The notes under the pieces are model-generated. The model was given only the letters and a program-made list of their open reading frames with translations, was not told the origin of the DNA and made no database searches. From Gordonia shandongensis DSM 45094 (GTDB lineage Bacteria > Actinomycetota > Actinomycetes > Mycobacteriales > Mycobacteriaceae), in contig NZ_AUHE01000001.1 of the NCBI RefSeq assembly GCF_000423025.1, positions 310,001 to 374,000 on the forward strand: 64,000 nucleotides of DNA, in the 5' to 3' direction. Positions 9,350-17,657 of this stretch are shown here, one piece after another. The translations under genes and the position numbers were made by a program. Position 1 is the stretch's first letter, and each line of letters starts with the position of its first letter.

Positions 9350-10201
9350 TCAGCCCGCCAGATTGAAGTTGCCGTCGGCCCCGTAGATCGCGAGCGACGT
9401 GAGCAGGGTGATCACGACGACGACGACCAGCGACGCGCGGACCGCGTTGCCGACCGCGACGCCGACGCCCACGGGGCCGCCGGATGCGTTGAAGCCGTAG
9501 TAGGTGTGGATGAGCATGACCGCCACGGCCATGCAGATCGCCTGGACGAACGACCACAGGATGTCCGACGGGATGAGGAACGTCGAGAAGTAGTGGTCGT
9601 AGACGCCGGACGACTGGCCGTAGAGGACGACCGTGGCGAACCGGCTCGCCAGGAACGAGGCGAGCGCGGCCAGCGAGTACAGCGGGATGATCGCGACGAG
9701 GCCCGCGATGATGCGGGTGCTCACCAGGTACGGCACCGACGAGATCGCCATGACCTCGAGGGCGTCGATCTCCTCGCTGACGCGCATGGCGCCGAGTTGA
9801 GCGGTGGCGCCGGCGCCGATGGTGGCGGCCAGGGCGATGCCCGCGATCACCGGGACCGCGATGCGCACGTTGATGAACGCCGAGAAGAAGCCGGTGAGGG
9901 CCTCGACGCCGATGTTGGCCAGCGAGTTGAAGCCCTGGACGGCGATGGTGCCGCCGGTGAACAGCGTCAGGAAGCCGACGACCACGACCGTGCCGCCGAT
10001 CATCGCCAGGGCGCCGGTGCCCATCGAGATCTCGGCGATGAGCCGCAGCGTCTCCTTCTTGTAGAGGCGGAGCGCGCGCGGGATCGATGCGACGGCGTCC
10101 CAGTAGAACAGGGCCTGATCGCCGATCTTGTTCCAGTCCTCGCCGGCGCGTTTGAGCGCCACGCGGGCGGTGAGGAGTCGTGTCGTACCTGGCAGGACCA
10201 T
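9350..10201 (-). CDS. yrbE4B: MCE4 permease YrbE4B (MlaE family)
   Basis: Integral membrane protein of 283 residues with the MlaE/YrbE signature in the middle (MRVSEEIDALEVMAISSVPY), the loop that contacts the ATPase. About five to six hydrophobic segments. Pairs with YrbE4A to form the permease core of the MCE4 ABC-type importer; the shared ATPase MceG is not in this window, as is usual. Four bases after the yrbE4A stop. Confidence 0.95.
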   Translation of the reverse strand: MVLPGTTRLLTARVALKRAGEDWNKIGDQALFYWDAVASIPRALRLYKKETLRLIAEISMGTGALAMIGGTVVVVGFLTLFTGGTIAVQGFNSLANIGVEALTGFFSAFINVRIAVPVIAGIALAATIGAGATAQLGAMRVSEEIDALEVMAISSVPYLVSTRIIAGLVAIIPLYSLAALASFLASRFATVVLYGQSSGVYDHYFSTFLIPSDILWSFVQAICMAVAVMLIHTYYGFNASGGPVGVGVAVGNAVRASLVVVVVITLLTSLAIYGADGNFNLAG

Positions 10202-10205
10202 CGCG

Positions 10206-10970
10206 TTATCCCATCGTCGCCTTGAGACCGACCGCGGTGACCACCACGTTCACGACGAACAGCGCCATGAACGAGTAGACGACGGTCTCGTTGACGGCGT
10301 CCCCGACGCCCTTGGCCCCGCCCTTCACGTGCAGTCCCCGGTAGCAGCCGACGAGTCCGGCGAACAGACCGAACAGTGCCGCCTTGATCATGGAGATCAC
10401 GAGCTCGCCGAGTCCGGTGAGGAGGGTCAGGTTCGCGATGAACGCGCCGGGGTTGACGTCTTGCAGGTAGACCGAGAAGACGAAGCCGCCGGCGATGCCG
10501 ATCGTGCACACGAGGCTGTTGAGCAGCAGCGCGACACCCGTGGAGGCGACCACGCGCGGGACGACGAGCCGGTGCACCGGGTTGATGCCGAGCACCTCAA
10601 GCGCGTCGATCTCCTCGCGGATGGTGCGTGCGCCGAGGTCGGCGCAGATGGCGGTGGCGCCCGCACCGGCCACGATGAGGACCGTGACGATGGGGCCGAT
10701 CTGGGTGATCGTGCCCAGCGCCGCACCGGCGCCGGAGAGATCCTGTGCGCCGATCTCGCGCAGCAGGATGTTCAGGGTGAAGCTCACCAGGACGGTGAAC
10801 GGGATCGCGACGAGGAGGGTGGGGACCAGGGAGACGCGGGCGATGGCCCACGACTGCTCGATGGTCTCACGCCACTGGAAGGGTCGTCGGAACAGCTCGC
10901 GGGCGGATTCGACTCCCAGGGAGACGAATTCACCCACACCGTTCATCGGGGCAGCGAGCTTACTCGACAA
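10206..10970 (-). CDS. yrbE4A: MCE4 permease YrbE4A (MlaE family)
   Basis: First gene of the transporter block. MlaE-type permease with the coupling signature TIREEIDALEVLGINPVHRL and several membrane segments. I place the start at the TTG at 10970 because AGGAGG ends four bases before it; another TTG at 11000 and an ATG at 10946 have no such site. A 147-base gap separates it from hsd4A, so it may be read from the KstR-box promoter at 12032 or have its own promoter. Confidence 0.94.
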   Translation of the reverse strand: MSSKLAAPMNGVGEFVSLGVESARELFRRPFQWRETIEQSWAIARVSLVPTLLVAIPFTVLVSFTLNILLREIGAQDLSGAGAALGTITQIGPIVTVLIVAGAGATAICADLGARTIREEIDALEVLGINPVHRLVVPRVVASTGVALLLNSLVCTIGIAGGFVFSVYLQDVNPGAFIANLTLLTGLGELVISMIKAALFGLFAGLVGCYRGLHVKGGAKGVGDAVNETVVYSFMALFVVNVVVTAVGLKATMG

Positions 10971-11117
10971 AACCCCTCCTCCCGCTTGTGTGCTTGGCAA
11001 CGTATCACGTACTGGCGACTGCGCCCCGGGTAATCACCGGGCAGAATCTTCATACCCCTGTGCAGTCGGTTCACGTGGGTACTCGGTACAAAATGATCGG
11101 TCAGTTCATGGGATCCG

Positions 11118-12008
11118 TCAGTCCATCAGATCCGACGCCGAGAACGATCCGATGTCCTCGGGCGACTGGAAGTAGGCCGACAGCGTCTCCCCCAGCTCCT
11201 CCGGGGACCACTGGTCGCCGTCTGCGGCGAACACCTCGCGGACCTTGGGAGCGGCCATGAGGCTCACCTTCGGCCCGTAGACCACGAAGATCTGGCCGGA
11301 GACGTTCTGCGCCTCGGGGCTCGCGAGGTAGCGGACGAGCGTCACGACGTGATCGGGCGACAGGGGGTCGACCGCGTCGTCGGGCGCTTCGCCGAACACC
11401 TCGGCGGTCATCGCGGTGCGGGCTCGCGGGCAGATCGCGTTGGCGGTCGCTCCGTAGCGCGCCAGGGCGCGCGACGCCGACACGGTGAGCATCGAGATGC
11501 CGGCTTTGGCGGCGGAGTAGTTGGCCTGCCCGGCCCCGCCGAGCAGCGCGGCCTCCGACGAGGTGTTGATGAGTCGACCGAAGACCGGGGCGCCGGCCTC
11601 CTTGGACTCGGCGCGCCAGTGGGCGGCGGCATTGCGGTTGAGCAGGAAGTGGCCGCGCAGGTGGACCCGCTGAACCAGATCCCACTGGTCGTCGGTCATG
11701 TTGAACAGCATGGCGTCGCGGGTGATGCCCGCGTTGCTCATGACGACGTGGAGGCCGCCGAGGTCGCCGGTGGCCACGCGCATGATCTCGGCGGCGGTCG
11801 CCGAGTCGGCGATGTCGCCGGCCACGGGGACGGCGGTGCCGCCGAGTCCGGCGATCTCGTCGATGACGTCGCTGGCGTCCAGAGCGCTCTGGAGATCGTT
11901 GACGATGACCTTCGCCCCGTCGCGTGCGAGTCCGATGGCCTCGGCCCTGCCCAGACCTGCTCCCGCACCGGTGACGACGGCTACCCGTCCGTCCAGCGAC
12001 TGACCCAC
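11118..12008 (-). CDS. hsd4A: Steroid 17-hydroxyacyl-CoA dehydrogenase / hydratase-type SDR Hsd4A
   Basis: Short-chain dehydrogenase with the NAD-binding TGAGAGLGRAE motif near residue 14, NAG (about 90) and the YSAAK active site near residue 160. About 296 residues, longer than a typical SDR, as expected for Hsd4A (Rv3502c), which oxidises the 22-hydroxy acyl-CoA during sterol side-chain beta-oxidation. GTG start at 12008 with GGAAGGGAAG upstream. A perfect KstR box lies 23 bases before the start, and the mce4 genes follow in the same direction. Confidence 0.9.
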   Translation of the reverse strand: MGQSLDGRVAVVTGAGAGLGRAEAIGLARDGAKVIVNDLQSALDASDVIDEIAGLGGTAVPVAGDIADSATAAEIMRVATGDLGGLHVVMSNAGITRDAMLFNMTDDQWDLVQRVHLRGHFLLNRNAAAHWRAESKEAGAPVFGRLINTSSEAALLGGAGQANYSAAKAGISMLTVSASRALARYGATANAICPRARTAMTAEVFGEAPDDAVDPLSPDHVVTLVRYLASPEAQNVSGQIFVVYGPKVSLMAAPKVREVFAADGDQWSPEELGETLSAYFQSPEDIGSFSASDLMD

Positions 12009-12031
12009 GTGTCTTCCCTTCCGTCAATAAG

Positions 12032-12045
12032 TAGAACTTGTTCTA
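12032..12045. promoter_or_regulatory. KstR operator upstream of hsd4A / mce4
   Basis: TAGAACTTGTTCTA matches the published KstR consensus TNNAACNNGTTNNA at every fixed position and is a full palindrome. It lies just upstream of hsd4A, which leads the mce4 operon. Confidence 0.9.
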
Positions 12046-12050
12046 ACATA

Positions 12051-12084
12051 GTTCTTCCCGACCGCGATAGCGATCGGGAAGAAC
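12051..12084 (-). terminator. Terminator downstream of fdxD
   Basis: Inverted repeat GTTCTTCCCGA...TCGGGAAGAAC with 15-base arms and a four-base loop; the one mismatch becomes a G:U pair on the minus-strand transcript. It starts a few bases after the fdxD stop and lies just upstream of the hsd4A operator, which suggests fdxD and hsd4A are separate transcripts. Confidence 0.65.
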
Positions 12085-12090
12085 TCGTGC

Positions 12091-12285
12091 TCACTCGTCG
12101 ACGATCGACAACGCCGACCGCGGACAGCTCGCGACGACCTGCCGCATCTCCTCGCGACGCGCCTCGTCGACATCGTCCTGCAGAATCAGCAGGTTATCGT
12201 CGTCGTCGAGTTCGAAGACATCGGGCGCCATGCCGACGCAGACGGCATTCGACTCGCACAGATCGTAATCGCATGAGATGCGCAT
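12091..12285 (-). CDS. fdxD: Single-cluster ferredoxin FdxD
   Basis: A 64-residue acidic ferredoxin. Cysteines in CESNAVC (about residues 10-16) and CPRSAL (about 54) are the ligand pattern of small [3Fe-4S] or [4Fe-4S] ferredoxins; a further Cys sits at residue 5. Matches Rv3503c between hsd4A and fadE26. Likely an electron carrier for steroid oxygenases such as CYP125. ATG with GAGGAGG upstream; divergent from chsE4 across a KstR box. Confidence 0.9.
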   Translation of the reverse strand: MRISCDYDLCESNAVCVGMAPDVFELDDDDNLLILQDDVDEARREEMRQVVASCPRSALSIVDE

Positions 12286-12340
12286 GAGTTCCTCCTCCGC
12301 TCGGGGCCCGGACAGATTGACGGGTCCATCGCCTACACGT

Positions 12341-12354
12341 TAGAACGTGTTTCA
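12341..12354. promoter_or_regulatory. KstR operator between fdxD and chsE4
   Basis: TAGAACGTGTTTCA keeps all fixed bases of TNNAACNNGTTNNA. It lies in the divergent promoter region, 32 bases before chsE4 and about 55 before fdxD, so it may control both. Confidence 0.85.
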
Positions 12355-12386
12355 ATACTAGGGAAGCACAGGGCCGAGGAGAACAG

Positions 12387-13574
12387 ATGCAGATCGCCTA
12401 CACCGATGCGCAGGAGGCACTCCGTCGCGAGTTGCGCGACTACTTCACCGCACTCATGACACCCGAACGTCGTGCGGCCCTGACCGGCGGAGACGGCGAA
12501 CTCGGCGAGGGCGACGCCTACCGGGACGTGGTCCGCCAGATGGGACGCGACGGATGGCTGGCCCTCGGCTGGCCGACCGAATACGGCGGCGCCGACCGAT
12601 CGATGATGGACCAGTTGATCTTCACCGACGAGGCTGCGATCGCCGGAGCTCCGGTCCCGTTCCTCACCATCAACTCGGTGGCGCCGACGATCATGCACTA
12701 TGGGTCCGACGAGCAGAAGAACTTCTTCCTGCCGCGGATCGCCGCCGGCGACCTGCACTTCTCCATCGGCTACTCCGAGCCCGGCGCCGGCACCGACCTC
12801 GCATCGCTGCGGACCTCCGCCGTCCGCGAGGGCGACGAGTACGTCGTCAACGGGCAGAAGATGTGGACCTCGCTGATCCCCTACGCCGACTACGTCTGGC
12901 TCGCCTGCCGAACCGACCTCGACCCCGAGGCCAAGAAACACCAGAGCATCTCGATGCTCATCGTCCCGACCACCGCCGACGGCTTCTCGTACACGCCCGT
13001 GCACACCATGTCGGGCGTCGACACCAGCGCCACCTACTACCAGGACGTGCGCGTACCGGTCGCGAACCGGGTCGGCGAGGAGGGCAGCGGCTGGGGGCTG
13101 GTCACCAACCAGCTCAACCACGAACGCGTCGCCCTGTGCAGCGCGGCCCCCATCCAGACCGCACTGCGCGAGACCGTCGAATTCGCCGAGACGCGGGTCG
13201 GGGGACGACGCCCGATCGACGAGCCGTGGGTCCGCGCCAACCTCGCCCGCGTGCACGCCAAAGTCGAATTCCTCAAGCTCGTGAACTGGAAGATCGCATC
13301 CATCGCGGCCTCGGGCGGATCCCCGTCGCCCGCCGACGCATCGGCGACCAAGGTCTTCGGCACCGAGTTCGCGACCGAGGCGTACCGCCTGCTCATGGAG
13401 GTCGTCGGCCCCGCAGCCACGCTCCGTCAGAACAGCCCCGGAGCCCACCTCGCCGGCCGCGTGGAGCGGTTCGCCCGCACCTCGCTGATCCTGACCTTCG
13501 GCGGCGGCACCAACGAGATCCAACGCGACATCATCGGCATGCTGGCGCTGAAGCTGCCACCCGCCCGCCGCTGA
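12387..13574 (+). CDS. chsE4: Acyl-CoA dehydrogenase ChsE4 (FadE26)
   Basis: Acyl-CoA dehydrogenase fold of 395 residues: N-terminal helical domain, FAD/substrate middle domain (SIGYSEPGAGTDLASLRTSA) and C-terminal domain ending GGGTNEIQRDIIGMLALKLP. With ChsE5 it forms the heterotetrameric dehydrogenase that starts beta-oxidation of the C26-CoA cholesterol side chain in M. tuberculosis. GAGGAGA lies before the ATG. First gene of the chsE4-chsE5-fadD17 operon, in the order of Rv3504-Rv3506. Confidence 0.93.
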   Translation: MQIAYTDAQEALRRELRDYFTALMTPERRAALTGGDGELGEGDAYRDVVRQMGRDGWLALGWPTEYGGADRSMMDQLIFTDEAAIAGAPVPFLTINSVAPTIMHYGSDEQKNFFLPRIAAGDLHFSIGYSEPGAGTDLASLRTSAVREGDEYVVNGQKMWTSLIPYADYVWLACRTDLDPEAKKHQSISMLIVPTTADGFSYTPVHTMSGVDTSATYYQDVRVPVANRVGEEGSGWGLVTNQLNHERVALCSAAPIQTALRETVEFAETRVGGRRPIDEPWVRANLARVHAKVEFLKLVNWKIASIAASGGSPSPADASATKVFGTEFATEAYRLLMEVVGPAATLRQNSPGAHLAGRVERFARTSLILTFGGGTNEIQRDIIGMLALKLPPARR

Positions 13575-13581
13575 ACGGCCC

Positions 13582-13629
13582 CAGAGCCACAGCAGCACAG
13601 AACCACAGCGGCCCAGAGATTCAGCGGCA
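13582..13629. repeat. 16-bp degenerate tandem repeat after the chsE4 stop
   Basis: Three imperfect units (13582-13597, 13598-13613, 13614-13629) of the form CAGAGCCACAGCAGCA fill the chsE4-chsE5 spacer. Confidence 0.7.
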
Positions 13630-13650
13630 CGGAAATAAGGACATCACGAC

Positions 13651-14790
13651 ATGGATTTCACCCCCACCGAAGCGGCGACCGATCTCGCGGGCCTCACCGC
13701 CGACATCACCGCGCGCATCTCCCCCGCCGACCGCGTCGCCGCCCTGGAGACCGAGCGGGCGCCGATCGACGACACCCTGTGGTCGGAGGCCGCGGCCGCC
13801 GGACTCCTCGGACTGGCGGCGCCGGAATCCGTGGACGGCGCCGACCTGACGACCATCGAGACCACCGCCGTCGCCGCCGAGTTCGGCCGCGCGCTGGCCC
13901 GCATCCCGTACGGTCCGCACGCCGTCGCCGGTGTGCCGCTGCTGGCCGCTCACGCCACCGCGGCCCTGCGCGACCGACTCCTCGCCGGCGCGGTCGCCGG
14001 ATCGACCGTGCTCACCGCCGCCGTCGAAGAGGACGGGCGCTACGATCCGGCCGATCCCGCCACCGCCCTGTCGACCACCGCCCCGGCCACCGATGCGGCC
14101 GACGCCTTCCGGCTCGACGGCACGAAGGTGAACGTCCCCTACGCCGCGGCCGCCGACGTGCTGCTGACCGTCGCCGCCGGCCCCGACGGGGTCGTCGTGG
14201 TCGCCGTCCCCGCCGACCGCGCCGGCGTCGAGATCACCGAGACCCCCGCGACCGGCCTGACCCCCATCCACACCGTCGAGTTCTCGGCCGTCGACGTCGG
14301 CGCCGACGAGATCCTGGGCGGCGGCGCCGCGACCGTCGCCGAGGCCCTCGACCTGCTGCGGCTCGGGGTGGCCGCCGAACAGTCGGGTGTGGTCGACGCC
14401 GCGCTCGCGGCTACCGCGCAGTACGCGCGCGAACGCGAACAGTTCTCGCGGCCGATCGGCTCGTTCCAGGCCGTCGCCCAGCGTCTCGCCGACGGATACA
14501 TCGACGCCCAGGCGCTCGCCCTCACCGTCACCCAGGCGGCGTGGCTGCTGTCGGGTCACTCCCCCGCCGACGCCGACGAGCGGCACGCCGCCGTCCAGGT
14601 GGCGAAGTTCTGGGCCGCCGAAGCCGGCCACCGGGTCGGGCACACGACGGTGCACGTGCACGGCGGCGTCGGCCTCGACACCAGCCACCCGGTCCACCGC
14701 TACTTCCTGCGCGCCAAGCAGAACGAGTTCACCCTGGGCAGCGCGCCCGCGGTGCTCGACGAACTCGGCGTCGGCCTCCACGGCGTGTGA
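13651..14790 (+). CDS. chsE5: Acyl-CoA dehydrogenase ChsE5 (FadE27)
   Basis: Partner of ChsE4. A more divergent acyl-CoA dehydrogenase, 379 residues, with the C-terminal helical domain clearly visible (SRPIGSFQAVAQRLADGYID, then VHVHGGVGLDTSHPVHRYFL). Families of this type work as alternating subunits that together bind FAD and substrate. ATG preceded by AAGGA. Fits Rv3505 by order and length. Confidence 0.92.
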   Translation: MDFTPTEAATDLAGLTADITARISPADRVAALETERAPIDDTLWSEAAAAGLLGLAAPESVDGADLTTIETTAVAAEFGRALARIPYGPHAVAGVPLLAAHATAALRDRLLAGAVAGSTVLTAAVEEDGRYDPADPATALSTTAPATDAADAFRLDGTKVNVPYAAAADVLLTVAAGPDGVVVVAVPADRAGVEITETPATGLTPIHTVEFSAVDVGADEILGGGAATVAEALDLLRLGVAAEQSGVVDAALAATAQYAREREQFSRPIGSFQAVAQRLADGYIDAQALALTVTQAAWLLSGHSPADADERHAAVQVAKFWAAEAGHRVGHTTVHVHGGVGLDTSHPVHRYFLRAKQNEFTLGSAPAVLDELGVGLHGV

Positions 14791-14794
14791 TCCG

Positions 14795-16381
14795 GTGACC
14801 TCGCGTGCCCCCGTGAGCCCCGCGCCCGCCGTCACCGACGCCCGCACCGTCGCCGAACTGCTGGCGCCGCTGGCCGACGTGACCGACCGCGGACTGCACT
14901 TCGGCGACCGGTTCGTCTCCTGGCGCGACCACATCGCCGAGGCCCGCCGACGGTCCGCGGCACTGCGCGACCGACTCGACCCGGACCGCCCGCCGCACGT
15001 CGGGGTGCTGCTGCCCAACGTGCCCGAGTTCAGCTTCCTGTTCTGCGCGGCGGCACTGGGCGGCTTCGTCCTCGTCGGTCTCAACGACACTCGGCGCGGC
15101 GACGCACTGCTCGCCGACGTCCGCCGCTCGGACTGCCAGTTGGTGCTCGCCTCGAGGGCTGCCGGCGATGCGCTGGCGGGCTCGCCCGTCCCGGTCGTCG
15201 ACGTCGACGGCCCCGAATGGGCGGCGATGATCGATCGCGAGGCGGCCGTCGACGCCCGCGCGGACGCCGTGGCGCCCGACGATCTGCTGATGCTGATCTT
15301 CACCTCGGGAACCACCGGCGACCCGAAGGCCGTGCAGTGCAGTCAGCGGAAGTTCGCGGCCCCGGGAGTGATGCTCGCCGACCGGTTCGGGCTCGGCGCC
15401 GACGACGTCGCCCACATCTCCATGCCGATGTTCCATTCCAACGCGCTCATCGCGGGGTGGTCGGTGGCGGCCGCGGCCGGGGCGTCCTTCGTGCTCCGCG
15501 AGAAGTTCTCCGCGAGCGGATTCGGCGACGATGTGCGGCGCTACGGCGTCACCTATGCCAACTACGTCGGCAAACCCCTGCACTACATCCTCGCGACCCC
15601 CGAGCGTCCCGACGACGCCGAGCTGGGTCTGCGGATCATGTACGGCAACGAGGCCTCGGCCGCCGACCGCGCGGAGTTCCTCCGTCGGTTCGGTGCCCGC
15701 GTCGTCGACGGTTACGGCTCCACCGAGGCGGGCGTCTCGGTCACCCGCACCCCCGACACTCCCGACGCAGCCCTGGGGCCGCTCCGCGATCCGGTGGCCG
15801 TCGTCGATCCCGACACGCTCGAGCCCGTCCCGCCGGGCACCGTCGGCGAGATCGTCAACACCTCGGGGCCCGGTCTCTTCGACGGCTATTACGGCGACGA
15901 CGCGGCGACCGCCGAACGCATGCGGGGCGGCGTGTACCGGACCGGCGACCTCGGGTGGGTCGATGACGAGGGCTACCTGTATTTCGCCGGCCGCACCGGC
16001 GACTGGCTGCGCGTGGACGGTGAGAACCTCGGCACCCGGCCGATCGAGCAGATCCTGCTCCGGCACCCCGCGATCGACGAGGTCGCGGTGTTCGGCGTCC
16101 CCGTCGACATCGGCGACGAGGTCGGCGCGGCCCTCGTCGTCTCTGAACCGGCGGTCTCTGATCCCGCAGTCTCTGAACCGGCGGTCTCTGAACCGGCGGT
16201 GTCGGGGCTGGACCGTGCGGCGTTCGAGGCCTTCCTCGACGCCCAGCCCGATCTCGGCGTCAAACAGCGTCCCACCCGGGTGTGGGTGGTCGACGCCCTG
16301 CCGCAGACCGCCACGTTCAAGACCGCGCGGGCGGCGCTCAGCGCATCCCTCGGCGCACCGACCTGGACCTCGCCGCGGTAG
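14795..16381 (+). CDS. fadD17: Acyl-CoA synthetase FadD17
   Basis: AMP-forming ligase with the P-loop LIFTSGTTGDPKAV at about residues 167-180, DGYGSTEAG (adenine pocket) and YRTGDLGWVD. By position it equals Rv3506 (FadD17), which activates shorter-chain steroid acids. GTG start four bases after chsE5; no clear ribosome site, so translation is probably coupled. Near the C-terminus four VSEPA-type repeats (about residues 449-468) come from a 15-bp DNA array and look like a flexible insertion in the small C-terminal domain. Confidence 0.9.
   Translation: MTSRAPVSPAPAVTDARTVAELLAPLADVTDRGLHFGDRFVSWRDHIAEARRRSAALRDRLDPDRPPHVGVLLPNVPEFSFLFCAAALGGFVLVGLNDTRRGDALLADVRRSDCQLVLASRAAGDALAGSPVPVVDVDGPEWAAMIDREAAVDARADAVAPDDLLMLIFTSGTTGDPKAVQCSQRKFAAPGVMLADRFGLGADDVAHISMPMFHSNALIAGWSVAAAAGASFVLREKFSASGFGDDVRRYGVTYANYVGKPLHYILATPERPDDAELGLRIMYGNEASAADRAEFLRRFGARVVDGYGSTEAGVSVTRTPDTPDAALGPLRDPVAVVDPDTLEPVPPGTVGEIVNTSGPGLFDGYYGDDAATAERMRGGVYRTGDLGWVDDEGYLYFAGRTGDWLRVDGENLGTRPIEQILLRHPAIDEVAVFGVPVDIGDEVGAALVVSEPAVSDPAVSEPAVSEPAVSGLDRAAFEAFLDAQPDLGVKQRPTRVWVVDALPQTATFKTARAALSASLGAPTWTSPR
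16141..16200. repeat. 15-bp tandem repeat (4 copies) in fadD17
   Basis: CTCTGAACCGGCGGT at 16141, 16171 and 16186, with a variant at 16156. In frame, it encodes Ser-Glu/Asp-Pro-Ala-Val repeats. Confidence 0.92.
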
Positions 16382-16397
16382 GGGCGGGGTCCAGGTC
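16360..16397. terminator. Hairpin between convergent fadD17 and the nitronate monooxygenase gene
   Basis: Ten-base arms GACCTGGACC (16360) and GGTCCAGGTC (16388) around an 18-base loop that contains the fadD17 stop. Its position between converging genes suggests a bidirectional terminator; the G-rich loop makes this less certain. Confidence 0.5.
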
Positions 16398-16408
16398 GCC
16401 GCGGCGAC

Positions 16409-17542
16409 TCACCGCAGGGTGGCGTTCATCCGTTCGACCGCCGCCCGGTAGTCCGCGACCAGCCCGTCGACCAGCTCTTGGACCGGGGTGATCGAATTGC
16501 AGCGTCCGACGATCTGCCCGGCGGGCATCGCGACGACCCGCGGGTCGTCGGACGCCGAGATCCGCGCGTGCGCCTCCCCGACCAGCAGGTTCTGCAGCGG
16601 CATCGGCAGCGGGTCGGGCGCGTCGGCGGCGTCCCACGCGTCGGTCCACGCCGTCTTGAGCAGCCGTGCCGGCTTACCCGAGTAGATCCGCCGCCGGACC
16701 GTGTCGCGCGAGGTCGCCGACAGCAGTGCCTGCTGCACCGTCGACGGCTCCCCCTCCCGGTGCGCGCCGAGGTTGTACTCGGCCGCAGTGAGCCAGTAGG
16801 TGCCCATCCACACGCCCTGGGCGCCGAGCGCCACGGCGGCGGCGATCTGCCGGCCGTCGCCCACACCGCCCGCGGCGAGCACCGGCGCCTCGCCGACGGC
16901 GTCGACCAGTTCGGGCCACAGCACCATCGACGTGACCTCGCCCGTGTGTCCGCCGCCCTCGTATCCCTGGGCGATGACGATGTCGACGCCCGACTCGATG
17001 TGGTGCAGGGCGTGCTCCTTCGCCCCCGCCAGCGCCGCGACCGCGACACCGTTGTCGTGCGCGATGCCGATGACGTCCTCGGGCGGCGACCCCAGCGCAT
17101 TGGCGATCAACTTGATCTGCCCGTACTTGCGGGTGTGCTCCATCGCGATGTCGACATGCGAACGCGCCACCGAGTGCAGCCAGCCGAGGACACCGGTGTT
17201 GACGCGGTCGCCGCCGTCGGGCAGCGGCGGCACCCCGAGGTCGTCGAGCGTGCGTTCCACGAAGGCGCGATGCTCCGGCGGAATCATCGTGTCCAGATCG
17301 GTCTTGGACCCCTCGGTGGGGATCTTGGCCGGCATCACGACGTCGACGCCGAAGGGTTTGCCGTCGGTGTTCTCGTGCATCCACTCCAGGACGCCGTCGA
17401 GCTCGTCGGGCTCGTTGAATCGGACGCAGCCCAGGACGCCCAGTCCGCCCGCGCGGCTGATCGCGGCCGCCACCTCCTCACTCGGTGTGAAACCGAAGAT
17501 CGGGTACTCGATCCCGAACTTGTCGCACAGTGCTGTCTTCAT
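16409..17542 (-). CDS. Nitronate monooxygenase-like flavoprotein (NPD family)
   Basis: FMN-binding TIM-barrel protein of 377 residues. Family signatures: PIFGFTPSEEVAAAISRAGG at the N-terminus, VIAQGYEGGGHTGEV (phosphate/FMN loop, about residues 190-205) and PVLAAGGVGDGRQIAAAVALGAQGVWMGT. The family covers nitronate oxidation but also enoyl-CoA-reductase-like activities (IpdC, below, is a relative), so a role in sterol acyl-CoA metabolism is possible. It lies downstream of fadD19 on the same strand, separated by a repeat array. No KstR box of its own. Confidence 0.85.
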   Translation of the reverse strand: MKTALCDKFGIEYPIFGFTPSEEVAAAISRAGGLGVLGCVRFNEPDELDGVLEWMHENTDGKPFGVDVVMPAKIPTEGSKTDLDTMIPPEHRAFVERTLDDLGVPPLPDGGDRVNTGVLGWLHSVARSHVDIAMEHTRKYGQIKLIANALGSPPEDVIGIAHDNGVAVAALAGAKEHALHHIESGVDIVIAQGYEGGGHTGEVTSMVLWPELVDAVGEAPVLAAGGVGDGRQIAAAVALGAQGVWMGTYWLTAAEYNLGAHREGEPSTVQQALLSATSRDTVRRRIYSGKPARLLKTAWTDAWDAADAPDPLPMPLQNLLVGEAHARISASDDPRVVAMPAGQIVGRCNSITPVQELVDGLVADYRAAVERMNATLR

Positions 17543-17593
17543 GGATGTCCTCGTCCTGTCCTCCCCGGATCGTCCGGGGTTCGTGTACTGCAG

Positions 17594-17657
17594 GCTGTCG
17601 CCTCGGGATCGCTGTCGTCTCGGGAGTGCTGTCGTCTCGGGAGTGCTGTCGGGTCAG
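17594..17657. repeat. 17-bp tandem repeat (3.8 copies) at the fadD19 3' end
   Basis: GCTGTCGTCTCGGGAGT-type units at 17594, 17611, 17628 and a partial unit at 17645 that overlaps the fadD19 stop. It fills most of the gap between fadD19 and the next gene. Confidence 0.88.

Noticed and set aside
13621-15315. 564-codon minus-strand frame opposite chsE5 and fadD17
   Set aside because: Low-complexity Gly/Val/Asp-rich composition with no family motif; the plus strand encodes recognisable enzymes.
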